Of a stretch of DNA of 64,000 nucleotides, positions 38,246 to 46,425 are shown in pieces. Position numbers and translations under genes: made by a program. This stretch comes from Ralstonia wenshanensis. GTDB taxonomy: Bacteria; Pseudomonadota; Gammaproteobacteria; Burkholderiales; Burkholderiaceae. Position 1 is the stretch's first letter. Each line of letters starts with the position of its first letter. The stretch covers positions 248,001-312,000 of the forward strand of contig NZ_CP076412.1 of the NCBI RefSeq assembly GCF_021173085.1, read 5' to 3'. The notes below the pieces were generated by a model. That model was given only the letters and a program-made list of their open reading frames with translations, ran no database searches and was not told the origin of the DNA.

Positions 38246-38449
38246 ATGGCTACTGGTACCGTCAAGTGGTTCAACGACGCAAAGGGTTTCGGCTTCATTA
38301 CCCCGGATGATGGCGGCGAAGACCTTTTCGCACATTTCTCCGCTATCAATGCCGCAGGCTTCAAAAGCCTGAAGGAAGGCCAGAAGGTGTCGTTCGAAGT
38401 CACGCAAGGCCCCAAGGGCAAGCAAGCTTCGAACATCGTGCCCCAGTAA
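38246..38449 (+). CDS. cspA: Cold-shock protein, CspA family
   Basis: Single cold-shock domain of 67 residues that binds single-stranded RNA/DNA. RNP1 is seen in KGFGFITP and RNP2 in DLFAHFSAI, with [18 protein letters not shown] as the standard start. It ends [10 protein letters not shown] strong promoter and a long leader lie upstream. Its C-terminal half is echoed by the small protein encoded 176 bases downstream. Confidence 0.97.
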   Translation: MATGTVKWFNDAKGFGFITPDDGGEDLFAHFSAINAAGFKSLKEGQKVSFEVTQGPKGKQASNIVPQ

Positions 38450-38574
38450 CAAGGAGCACGCGGGCGCGGTAGCCCGGTTTTGGCTTGCCGCGCGGGGTTT
38501 CCTCGCGCGTGTATTGGCCGGGATATTCCGCCAGGCAGGTTGTTCAGTACGTGTTTGCCATCAAGCAGTCGGAA

Positions 38575-38594
38575 GGTCACCGGAAGCGGTGACC
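38575..38594 (+). promoter_or_regulatory. Perfect hairpin in the leader of the half-CSD gene
   Basis: GGTCACCG at 38575-38582 pairs with CGGTGACC at 38587-38594 around a GAAG loop. It ends 21 bases before the GGAG ribosome-binding site of the next gene and has no T tract, so it is more likely a leader or stability element than a terminator. Confidence 0.6.
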
Positions 38595-38625
38595 TGGTTT
38601 GACGAACCCCTATTGGGAGCATGCA

Positions 38626-38832
38626 ATGGCCAGCCGAATTGAAGAGAACGCCGTTCAGTATGATCCGCCCGCCGGGGCAGCTGCAGAAATGCATGCTGCC
38701 CCGAGTTTCATTCGGGATTCGGAAATCCAGTTTTCGCGCTCGCAGACATTCCATGAAGGGCAGCGCGTCAGTTTTGACGTAGAGATCGGGCCCGACGGCG
38801 AACTGATCGCCGTCAACATCAAACCAATATGA
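38626..38832 (+). CDS. Small protein with a partial cold-shock domain
   Basis: Protein of 68 residues. The last 27 (FHEGQRVSFDVEIGPDGELI then AVNIKP) follow the final two strands of the cold-shock domain of the neighbouring CspA ([20 protein letters not shown]). The RNP1 and RNP2 RNA-binding strands are absent; residues 1-40 are unlike any domain I know. The start ATG at 38626 has GGGAG seven bases before it; an ATG five bases earlier is out of frame. It ends at a strong terminator. A partner or decoy for cold-shock proteins is speculation. Confidence 0.75.
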   Translation: MASRIEENAVQYDPPAGAAAEMHAAPSFIRDSEIQFSRSQTFHEGQRVSFDVEIGPDGELIAVNIKPI

Positions 38833-38863
38833 CACGCCGGTTTCAACTCGGCATGTTCAAAAG

Positions 38864-38890
38864 AAAAAGGGAGGCATTGCCTCCCTTTCT
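38864..38890. terminator. Bidirectional rho-independent terminator
   Basis: AAAGGGAGG at 38866-38874 pairs with CCTCCCTTT at 38880-38888 around CATTG. It separates the half-CSD gene from the convergent mmsA. Confidence 0.88.
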
Positions 38891-38908
38891 CATGGGTGAT
38901 GCGCCGGA

Positions 38909-40432
38909 TTACTTGGCCGTCGGCATCACGAATTCGGCGCCCTTGGCAATCGAATCCGGCCAGCGTTGCATCACGCTCTTGTAACGCGTGTAGAAACGAA
39001 CACCTTCTTCCCCATAGGCGTGGTGGTCGCCAAACAGCGAGCGCTTCCAGCCGCCAAAGCTATGCCACGCCATCGGCACCGGAATCGGCACATTGATACC
39101 GACCATGCCCACCTGGATCTGCCGCGCAAACGCGCGCGCCACGCCGCCATCGCTCGTGTAGCACGACACGCCGTTGCCGAACTCGTGCGCGTTGATCAGT
39201 TTCACCGCCTCGGCAAGATCGTGCACGCGCACCACCGAAAGCACGGGGCCGAAGATCTCTTCCTTGTAGATCGTCATCTCGGGCTTGACGTGGTCGAACA
39301 GCGTGCCGCCCGTGAAGAAGCCCTCGGCGTGGCCCTCGACCGAGTGGCCGCGGCCGTCCACCACCAGCTTGGCGCCCTCTTCCACGCCCTTGGCGATATA
39401 GCCTTCCACCTTCGCCTTGTGCGCGGCGGTGACGAGCGGACCCATTTCGCTGTCGGCCTGCATGCCGTTGCCGATCTTCAGCGCGCGGGCGCGTTCGGCA
39501 AGGCGCGGGACGAGCTTGTCAGCCACGTCGCCCACTGCCACGGCCACGGAGATCGCCATGCAGCGCTCGCCGGCCGAGCCGTAGCCGGCACCGATTAGCG
39601 CATCCACCGCTTGGCCGAGGTCCGCATCGGGCATGACGACGAGGTGATTCTTGGCGCCGCCCAAGGCTTGCACGCGCTTGCCGCGCTTGGTGCCTTCGGC
39701 GTAGATGTATTCGGCGATAGGCGTGCTGCCGACGAACGAGACGGCCTGCACATCCGGATGCTCGAGCAGCGCGTCGACGGCAACCTTGCCGCCCTGTACG
39801 ACGTTGAACACGCCATCGGGTAGGCCCGCCTGCTTGAGCAGGTCGGCAATCATGAGGCTGGGGGTCGGGTCACGTTCACTGGGCTTGAGGATGAACGTGT
39901 TGCCGCATGCCAGCGCCACGGGCGCCATCCACATCGGCACCATGAACGGGAAGTTGAACGGCGTGATGCCGGCCACCACGCCCAGCGGCTGGCGCAGGTT
40001 CCAGTTGTCGATGCCGCCGCCAATGTTGTCGGTGAAGTCGGTCTTGAGCAGGTTCGGAATGCCGCAGGCGAACTCGACCACTTCAATGCCGCGCGTGACT
40101 TCGCCCTTGGCGTCGGAGAAGACCTTGCCGTGCTCCCGCGTGATGGCGGCAGCCAGGGCGTCCTGGTTCTGGTCGAGCAGCTCCTTGAACTTGAACAGAA
40201 CGCGCGAGCGCTTGAGCGGCGAGGTCTCTGCCCAGTCGGCGGCGGCCGCATGCGCGGCGGCCACGGCGGCGTCCACTTCAGATTTGCCACCCAGCAGCAC
40301 CTGGGCGCTCACGGCGCCCGTGGCGGGGTTGAACACATCGGCGGTGCGCGTGCCGCTGCCGGCATGGCGTTGCCCGCCGATGTAATGGCTGATGACGGAT
40401 TCCGTCACGGCGGGATCAATCGGTCGGTTCAT
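38909..40432 (-). CDS. mmsA: Methylmalonate-semialdehyde dehydrogenase (CoA-acylating)
   Basis: NAD- and CoA-dependent aldehyde dehydrogenase of 507 residues, converting methylmalonate or malonate semialdehyde to propionyl- or acetyl-CoA with CO2 release. The catalytic cysteine is C291 in [32 protein letters not shown] and [11 protein letters not shown] are MmsA signatures. It begins one base after the aminotransferase stop, so the two form an operon: the aminotransferase makes the semialdehyde and this enzyme consumes it. This fits beta-alanine or beta-aminoisobutyrate breakdown. Confidence 0.94.
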   Translation of the reverse strand: MNRPIDPAVTESVISHYIGGQRHAGSGTRTADVFNPATGAVSAQVLLGGKSEVDAAVAAAHAAAADWAETSPLKRSRVLFKFKELLDQNQDALAAAITREHGKVFSDAKGEVTRGIEVVEFACGIPNLLKTDFTDNIGGGIDNWNLRQPLGVVAGITPFNFPFMVPMWMAPVALACGNTFILKPSERDPTPSLMIADLLKQAGLPDGVFNVVQGGKVAVDALLEHPDVQAVSFVGSTPIAEYIYAEGTKRGKRVQALGGAKNHLVVMPDADLGQAVDALIGAGYGSAGERCMAISVAVAVGDVADKLVPRLAERARALKIGNGMQADSEMGPLVTAAHKAKVEGYIAKGVEEGAKLVVDGRGHSVEGHAEGFFTGGTLFDHVKPEMTIYKEEIFGPVLSVVRVHDLAEAVKLINAHEFGNGVSCYTSDGGVARAFARQIQVGMVGINVPIPVPMAWHSFGGWKRSLFGDHHAYGEEGVRFYTRYKSVMQRWPDSIAKGAEFVMPTAK

Positions 40433-40433
40433 T

Positions 40434-41771
40434 TCAGGCTACCTCTTGCAGAACGGTACGAACGGTGTCGAAGATGCGCGCAATCTGCGCCTCTTCGATG
40501 ATGAGCGGCGGGGAGAACGCCAGGATGTCGCCGGTGTAGCGCACCAGCACGCCACGCTCCAGACATTTCAGGAAGACCTCGTAAGCGCGCGCGCCTACCG
40601 CGCCCGGCCGCGATTCCAGCTCGATGCCAGCCACGAGGCCCAGGTTACGGATGTCCTTCACATGCGGCGCGCCCTTGACCGAATGCGCCGCGGCTTCAAA
40701 CGCCGGCGACATCGCACGAGCGCGCTCGAACAGCCCTTCGCTGCGATACAAATCGAGCGCGGCCACCGCCGCTGCCGCGGCCAAGGGGTGCGCCGAATAC
40801 GTATAGCCGTGGAACAGCTCGATCGCGCCCGGCGCACCAGCGTCGACCACGGTGTCGTGCACCGACTGGCGAACGGCTACGGCGCCCATCGGCACGGCAG
40901 CGTTGTTGATGCCCTTGGCCATCGTCAGCAGATCGGGCGTCACGCCAAAGAACTCCGCCGCCGTTGCCGCACCCAGGCGGCCAAAACCGGTAATCACTTC
41001 ATCGAAGATCAGCAGGATGCCGTGCTTGTCGCACAGCGCGCGCAGGCGCTCCAGATAGCCTTTGGGCGGCACCAGCACGCCCGTGGAACCTGCCAGCGGC
41101 TCGACGATGACGGCGGCAATGGTCGACGCGTCATGCAACGTGACAAGGCGCTCCAGCTCGTCGGCAAGGTGCTCGCCCCAGGCCGGCTGGCCCTTGGAGA
41201 AGGCGTTGTGCTCGGGCGCATGCGTGTGCGGCAGGTGGTCTACACCCGGCAGCAGGTTCGCCGAAAACGCCTTGCGGTTTGGCGAGATGCCGCCGACCGA
41301 GATGCCGCCGAAGCCCACCCCGTGATAACCGCGCTCGCGGCCGATCAGGCGTGTGCGCTGCCCTTCGCCCCGCGCGCGATGGTACGCCAGCGCAATCTTG
41401 AGCGCCGTATCCACCGCTTCCGACCCCGAGTTGACGAAGAAGATGCGGTTCAACCCTTCCGGCATGATCTCGGCGACTTTCTCTGCCGCGCGGAATGCAA
41501 GCGGGTGCCCCATCTGGAACGTGGGCGCGAAATCCAGCGTGGCGGCCTGCGCAGTGATGGCGTCCACGATTTCCTTACGGCAGTGCCCGGCGTTGACGCA
41601 CCAGAGGCCGGCAGTGCCGTCCAGCACTTCGCGGCCGTCGCCGTCGCGGTAATACATGCCCTGGGCCGACGTCAGCAGGCGCGGTGCAGCCTTGTACTGG
41701 CGATTGGCCGTGAACGGCATCCAGAAGTAAGACAGATCAGTGGTCTCCAGCGGGTGCGGTGCGGGTTTCAT
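40434..41771 (-). CDS. bauA: Omega-amino acid (beta-alanine):pyruvate aminotransferase
   Basis: Class-III PLP aminotransferase of 445 residues that moves the amino group of beta-alanine or similar omega-amino acids to pyruvate. [20 protein letters not shown] is the family N-terminus; [47 protein letters not shown] and [18 protein letters not shown] follow, the last holding the PLP lysine. It is the first gene of the operon with mmsA and divergent from a MocR regulator, whose presumed sites lie in the shared promoter region. Confidence 0.93.
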   Translation of the reverse strand: MKPAPHPLETTDLSYFWMPFTANRQYKAAPRLLTSAQGMYYRDGDGREVLDGTAGLWCVNAGHCRKEIVDAITAQAATLDFAPTFQMGHPLAFRAAEKVAEIMPEGLNRIFFVNSGSEAVDTALKIALAYHRARGEGQRTRLIGRERGYHGVGFGGISVGGISPNRKAFSANLLPGVDHLPHTHAPEHNAFSKGQPAWGEHLADELERLVTLHDASTIAAVIVEPLAGSTGVLVPPKGYLERLRALCDKHGILLIFDEVITGFGRLGAATAAEFFGVTPDLLTMAKGINNAAVPMGAVAVRQSVHDTVVDAGAPGAIELFHGYTYSAHPLAAAAAVAALDLYRSEGLFERARAMSPAFEAAAHSVKGAPHVKDIRNLGLVAGIELESRPGAVGARAYEVFLKCLERGVLVRYTGDILAFSPPLIIEEAQIARIFDTVRTVLQEVA

Positions 41772-41829
41772 CGGTCACTCCGGAAAAACAGCGGAAAGGG
41801 AATGGACTGGCAAGCCAGCCGTTGGAGCA

Positions 41830-41893
41830 AACTGTACAGAGTCACATGCGACACGGACATGCACAGATGGCGGTTCTATAAGAAACTGTATAG
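41830..41893. promoter_or_regulatory. Paired MocR-type sites between bauA and mocR
   Basis: AACTGTACAG (41830-41839) recurs as AACTGTATAG (41884-41893), 54 bases apart, about five helical turns on the same face. The second copy is also part of a perfect dyad CTATA/TATAG (41876-41880 and 41889-41893), and the first contains the palindrome CTGTACAG. MocR proteins bind such paired sites. Confidence 0.6.
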
Positions 41894-41926
41894 GCGCCCA
41901 CCACCGCTCTCGTGCAGCACCGCAAC

Positions 41927-43330
41927 ATGCAACTCGAACTCGATCCTTCTCATCCCCAGCGTACGTTGGTCGACCAGATCGTCCAAGGCATTCGTGCGGC
42001 GGTCGACAACCATACTCTGCTGCCAGGCACGCGGCTGCCGTCCGTGCGCAAGCTGGCCCAGGCTCACGATGTCAGCACCTTTACGGTGGCGGAAGCCTAT
42101 ACACGGCTGGCGGCGCTCGGCGCCATCGTGGCGCGGCCGCGCTCGGGCTACCTGGTGGCGGCGCGCACCCCCACCCAACCAGCGCCGGTAGCTCCCCGCT
42201 GGGAGCCGCCCACGCTCAACGCGGCGTGGCTGCTATCGGATGTGTTTGCCGATCGCTCCATCGCCATCAAGCCCGGCTGCGGCTGGCTGCCGAATGACTG
42301 GCTGGACGAGCGCGGCGTGCAGGAAGCCATGCGCGCGGTGAGCCGTGTTTCCGCGCTTCGGGTGGCGGGCTACGGACATCCGTGGGGCTATGCGCCCTTG
42401 GGTGAATACGTTGCGCAGTCGCTTGCGCTACGAGGGCTGCCGGTGGAGCGCTCGCAAGTGCTGCTGACCAGCGGCGCCACGCAGGCGCTCGACCTGATCG
42501 TCCGCACCCTGTTCAAAGCCGGCGACGTCGTAGCCGTGGATGATCCGGGCTACTGCAACGTGCTCCAGGTGCTCAAGCTGGCCGGCCTGCGCGTGATCGG
42601 GGTGCCACGCACGCCAGAGGGGCTCGACACAGCCGCATTGGAAACCATCCTGCGTGCCGACGATGCCGACCGGCCGCGCGCCCTGTTCACCAGCTCCGTG
42701 CTGCAGAACCCCACCGGCTCCTCGATGACGGCGCAGAACGCCTATCGCGTGCTGCAGCTCGCCGAGCAACACGGCCTTTGGATTGTCGAAGACGACTTGC
42801 ACCGCGAACTGGCCGACCCCGCCGCACCGATGCTGGCCTCGCTCGACGGCCTGCGCCGCACGCTGTACGTGAGCGGCTTCTCCAAGACGATCTCGCCCTC
42901 ATTGCGCGCGGGCTATGTGGTGGCCGACGCCGCCATCACGCGCGAGCTTGCGCGTACCAAGATGGCCGTGGCGCTCACCTCGTCGGAAATCACGGAGCGC
43001 ATCGTGCACGCTTTCGTCACGCGCCCCGTCTATGCCGAGCATGTGGCGCGGCTGATTGCACGACTGGGAGAAGCGCACACGCAAGTCGAAGCTCTCATGC
43101 GCCAACATGGTGCCGAACTGTTCGATACACCAGGGCGCGGCCTCTTCCTGTGGGCCCGGCTGCCGGGCCACGCAGATGCCTCTGCGCTGGCCAATCGGGC
43201 CATCGATCACAACATCTGGCTTGCACCGGGACAGTATTTCCGGCCGCATGACGAGCCCAGCCCGTGGCTGCGCTTCAACGTGGCTTACTCCGCTGAGCCG
43301 GCGCTCTGGGAATTTCTCTCCCACGCGTAA
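41927..43330 (+). CDS. MocR/GntR-type regulator with aminotransferase domain
   Basis: PLP-sensing regulator of 467 residues. The GntR winged helix (about 10-75) has LVDQIVQGIRAAVDNHTLLP, GTRLPSVRKLA and VSTFTVAEAYTRL. The fold-type I aminotransferase domain follows, with the PLP lysine K320 in SGFSKTISPSLRAGY and the TGSSMT and EDDLHRELA segments. ATG 41927 is used; an in-frame GTG at 41912 would add five residues. It is divergent from the bauA-mmsA operon, which it very likely activates in response to the amino acid substrate, in the manner of GabR. Confidence 0.93.
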   Translation: MQLELDPSHPQRTLVDQIVQGIRAAVDNHTLLPGTRLPSVRKLAQAHDVSTFTVAEAYTRLAALGAIVARPRSGYLVAARTPTQPAPVAPRWEPPTLNAAWLLSDVFADRSIAIKPGCGWLPNDWLDERGVQEAMRAVSRVSALRVAGYGHPWGYAPLGEYVAQSLALRGLPVERSQVLLTSGATQALDLIVRTLFKAGDVVAVDDPGYCNVLQVLKLAGLRVIGVPRTPEGLDTAALETILRADDADRPRALFTSSVLQNPTGSSMTAQNAYRVLQLAEQHGLWIVEDDLHRELADPAAPMLASLDGLRRTLYVSGFSKTISPSLRAGYVVADAAITRELARTKMAVALTSSEITERIVHAFVTRPVYAEHVARLIARLGEAHTQVEALMRQHGAELFDTPGRGLFLWARLPGHADASALANRAIDHNIWLAPGQYFRPHDEPSPWLRFNVAYSAEPALWEFLSHA

Positions 43331-43525
43331 TGGCGCATGCCCTGCATGGGTCGCAATGACGTATTGCATGCAATCAATCACGTGACTGGCACTCAAACGT
43401 GAAATCGGCGTGACCGGATGGTGGCAGCGTCACACAAGCGCGACACGATGCGCTGTCGCCTACCGTTCTCTTGCGCCGTACCGATTCCCAACGCCACCTG
43501 CAGCCCAACCTGCACAAGGAGTGCC

Positions 43526-44269
43526 ATGGACATCAAAACCGTCCGCGAAACCGCGTTCGCAATGCCGCTCACGAGCCCCGCATACCCGCCAGGCCCGTAC
43601 CGCTTCATCCACCGCGAATTCTTCATCATCACGTACCGCACCGACCCGGCCAAGCTGCGTGCCATGGTGCCGGAGCCGCTGGAAGTGCCCGAACCGCTGG
43701 TCGCCTACGAGTTCATCCGCATGGCCGATTCCACCGGCTTTGGTGATTACACCGAGAGCGGCCAGGTGATTCCCGTCACCTACGAAGGCAAGCCCGGCAC
43801 GTACACGCTGGCGATGTATCTGGACGACCATCCGCCCCTGGCCGGCGGCCGCGAGATGTGGGGCTTCCCGAAGAAACTCGCCTCGCCCAAGCTGGTGACC
43901 GACAAGGACACGCTGATCGGCACGCTCGACTACGGCCCCGTGCGCGTGGCAACCGGCACCATGGGCTACAAGCACCGTGAGCTGGATCTGGCAGAGCAGA
44001 AACGCCGCCTGGAGCGCCCAAACTTCCTGCTCAAGATCATTCCGCACGTGGACGGCAAGACCGCGCGCATCTGCGAGCTGTCGCGCAATTACATGATCGA
44101 CATCGACATGAAAGGTGCATGGACCGGCCCCGCGTCGCTGGAACTGGCGCACCATGCGCTGGCACCCGTGGCCGAACTGCCCGTCCTGGAGATTGTCGAA
44201 GCCCGGCACATCATTGCAGACCTGACCCTTGGCATGGGCGAGGTCGTGTTCGATTACCTCGCGCAGTAA
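43526..44269 (+). CDS. adc: Acetoacetate decarboxylase
   Basis: Forms acetone and CO2 from acetoacetate by a Schiff-base lysine. It has 247 residues, the normal length. The lysine pair K116-K117 in [13 protein letters not shown] matches the catalytic pair of the clostridial enzyme, and [20 protein letters not shown] is the family N-terminal block. The start is the ATG at 43526 with AAGGAG before it; the longer upstream frame has no similarity. It lies 45 bases before the 3-hydroxybutyrate dehydrogenase gene, so acetoacetate is the shared metabolite. Confidence 0.92.
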   Translation: MDIKTVRETAFAMPLTSPAYPPGPYRFIHREFFIITYRTDPAKLRAMVPEPLEVPEPLVAYEFIRMADSTGFGDYTESGQVIPVTYEGKPGTYTLAMYLDDHPPLAGGREMWGFPKKLASPKLVTDKDTLIGTLDYGPVRVATGTMGYKHRELDLAEQKRRLERPNFLLKIIPHVDGKTARICELSRNYMIDIDMKGAWTGPASLELAHHALAPVAELPVLEIVEARHIIADLTLGMGEVVFDYLAQ

Positions 44270-44314
44270 CGCCTGCCCGACGCCATTTTTTCCGTCAACC
44301 CTCGGAGTACACAC

Positions 44315-45100
44315 ATGTCTGATTTGAAAGGCAAAGTCGCCGTCGTCACGGGTGCCGCCAGCGGCATCGGCAAGCAGATCGCCCTCACGCTCGCCAATTC
44401 GGGCGCAGCCATCGCCATCGTTGACCTGAACGAAGACGGCGCCAAGGCCGTCGCCAAGGAAATCACCGATGCAGGCGGCAAGGCGATCGGCCTGCGCATG
44501 GACGTGACCGACGAACAAGCGGTGGACAGCGGCATCGATCGCGTGGCCGAAGAACTCGGCTCGGTCGACATCCTCGTCTCCAATGCCGGCATCCAGATCG
44601 TCAACCCGTTCGTGAGCTACTCATTTGCCGACTGGAAGAAGATGCAGGCCATCCACGTCGATGGCGCGTTCCTGACCACGCGTGCAGCGCTGCGCCACAT
44701 GTACAAGGACGACCGCGGCGGCGTGGTGATCTACATGGGCTCGGTGCACTCGCACGAGGGCTCGCCGCTCAAGTCGGCCTACGTGGCGGCCAAGCATGCG
44801 TTGCTCGGCCTGAACAAGGTGCTGGCCAAGGAGGGCGCAGCCCATAACGTGCGTTCGCATGTGGTGTGCCCCGGTTTTGTGCGCACGCCGCTGGTCGAAA
44901 AGCAGATTCCCGAGCAAGCGAAGGAACTCGGCATCAGCGAAGATGACGTCGTGAAAAAGGTCATGCTGGGTGATACCGTGGACGGCGTATTCACCACGGT
45001 GGAAGACGTGGCCGAGACGGTGCGCTTCCTGGCCACGTTCCCGAGCGCCGCGCTGACCGGCCAATCGTTCGTGGTGAGCCACGGCTGGTTCATGCAGTAA
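44315..45100 (+). CDS. bdhA: 3-hydroxybutyrate dehydrogenase
   Basis: NAD-dependent short-chain dehydrogenase of 261 residues interconverting 3-hydroxybutyrate and acetoacetate. The cofactor motif is TGAASGIG (12-19), NAGI follows, and the active-site set is in [20 protein letters not shown] with the lysine in [22 protein letters not shown] is typical of 3-hydroxybutyrate dehydrogenases. GGAG precedes the ATG. With the decarboxylase before it and a lipase after it, this operon handles ketone bodies, possibly from polyhydroxybutyrate. Confidence 0.93.
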   Translation: MSDLKGKVAVVTGAASGIGKQIALTLANSGAAIAIVDLNEDGAKAVAKEITDAGGKAIGLRMDVTDEQAVDSGIDRVAEELGSVDILVSNAGIQIVNPFVSYSFADWKKMQAIHVDGAFLTTRAALRHMYKDDRGGVVIYMGSVHSHEGSPLKSAYVAAKHALLGLNKVLAKEGAAHNVRSHVVCPGFVRTPLVEKQIPEQAKELGISEDDVVKKVMLGDTVDGVFTTVEDVAETVRFLATFPSAALTGQSFVVSHGWFMQ

Positions 45101-45132
45101 GTCTGAGCACACGCAAGGAGGTTGGAGGAGAT

Positions 45133-46395
45133 ATGCCCGCACCCAAACTACGCGTGGCCGCAAGCAAGCGGCCCACGCCGGCAGAATCGTCGCGCCCGGC
45201 AGATGCGCCGCTCACCACGGCTCAGCGGATCGTGCTGCCCGCGTACGAGAACATTGCGCTGGTGCTGCAAGGCGGCGGCGCGCTTGGCTCGTACCAGGCC
45301 GGCGTGTTCGAAGGGCTGGACGAAGCCGGCATCGTGCCGAACTGGATTGCGGGCATCTCCATCGGGGCATTGAATACGGCCATCATTGCCGGCAATGCGC
45401 CCGAGCATCGGCAAGCGAAGCTGCGTGAGTTCTGGCAGATCATCACGCAGCCGACGTTTTCGCCGCCGCTGCCTGACATCCTGGAAAACGCCTGGTTTGA
45501 CGGCAACGCGCACCTGCGTAAATGGCTGACCGCCATGCAGGCGGCAGACACGCTGCTTGAAGGCCAGCGTGGCTTTTTTACGCCGCGCTTTCCTGCCCCG
45601 CTTCCCGCCAACGAAATCGACCCGCTCGAAGCCAGCTATTACGACACCACGCCGCTCAAGGCGACGCTGGAACGCCTGTGCGATTTCGACCGCATCAACG
45701 ACGGCGGCATTCGCGTGTCAGTGGGCGCCGTGAACGTTCGTACCGGCAATCTCGAAGCCTTCGACAACACCGAGCGCCGCCTGCGCGCGGAGCACTTCAT
45801 GGCATCAGGCGCGCTGCCGCCGGGCTTTCCGCCCGTGCTGATCGACGGTGAGTATTACTGGGACGGCGGTGTGGTCTCCAACACGCCGCTGTCGTATGTG
45901 CTGGGCTCCAAGCCGCGCCGCGACACGCTGGTGTTTCAGGTGGACCTCTGGAGCGCGCTGGGCCCGGTGCCCAATACGATGATCGGCGTGGCCAGCCGCC
46001 AGAAGGACTTGCAGTACTCCAGCCGCACGCGGCTTACCACCGACTGGATGGAGCGTTCGCAATCCACCCGCCGGTTGATACGGAAGCTGCTCGATCATCT
46101 TCCGCCCAAGGAGTTCGAGCGCACGCAGTGGTACAAGCACGCGCAGGAAATGGCCTGCACCAAGCGCTACAACGTCTTCCACCTCATCTACGCGGCCAAG
46201 GAACACGAAGGCCCCGGCAAGGACATCCAGTTCGGGCCGTCCACCATGCGCGACCACTGGGCCTCGGGCCTTGCCGATATTCGCGAATCGCTCTCACATC
46301 CGGAGTGGCTGGAGATGCCCGATAACGACACGGGCTTCGTCACGCACGACATCCACCGCCATCCGGGCGTGGAGCGGGAAGACAAGCGGCTCTGA
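45133..46395 (+). CDS. Patatin-like phospholipase with DUF3734 C-terminus
   Basis: Serine acyl hydrolase of 420 residues. The oxyanion loop is LQGGGALGSYQAGVFEGL, the nucleophile S76 in the GISIG elbow, and the dyad aspartate in YYWDGGVVSNTPLS. The C-terminal third (from about 300) is the DUF3734 extension with FNVF-like YNVFHLIYAAKEHEG. A strong AAGGAGG site lies upstream. It is the third gene after acetoacetate decarboxylase and hydroxybutyrate dehydrogenase, so its substrate may be a polyhydroxybutyrate-related ester or a membrane lipid; the sequence cannot tell. Confidence 0.9.
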   Translation: MPAPKLRVAASKRPTPAESSRPADAPLTTAQRIVLPAYENIALVLQGGGALGSYQAGVFEGLDEAGIVPNWIAGISIGALNTAIIAGNAPEHRQAKLREFWQIITQPTFSPPLPDILENAWFDGNAHLRKWLTAMQAADTLLEGQRGFFTPRFPAPLPANEIDPLEASYYDTTPLKATLERLCDFDRINDGGIRVSVGAVNVRTGNLEAFDNTERRLRAEHFMASGALPPGFPPVLIDGEYYWDGGVVSNTPLSYVLGSKPRRDTLVFQVDLWSALGPVPNTMIGVASRQKDLQYSSRTRLTTDWMERSQSTRRLIRKLLDHLPPKEFERTQWYKHAQEMACTKRYNVFHLIYAAKEHEGPGKDIQFGPSTMRDHWASGLADIRESLSHPEWLEMPDNDTGFVTHDIHRHPGVEREDKRL

Positions 46396-46425
46396 GCTGT
46401 TCGCCGCTGAATCACCCGAGTTGCG

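Noticed and set aside
38450-38574. GC-rich inverted repeat CGCGCGGGG/CCTCGCGCG after cspA as a terminator
   Set aside because: The stem has a mismatch and no T tract, so it may be only a weak stop or a processing element; not listed as a feature.
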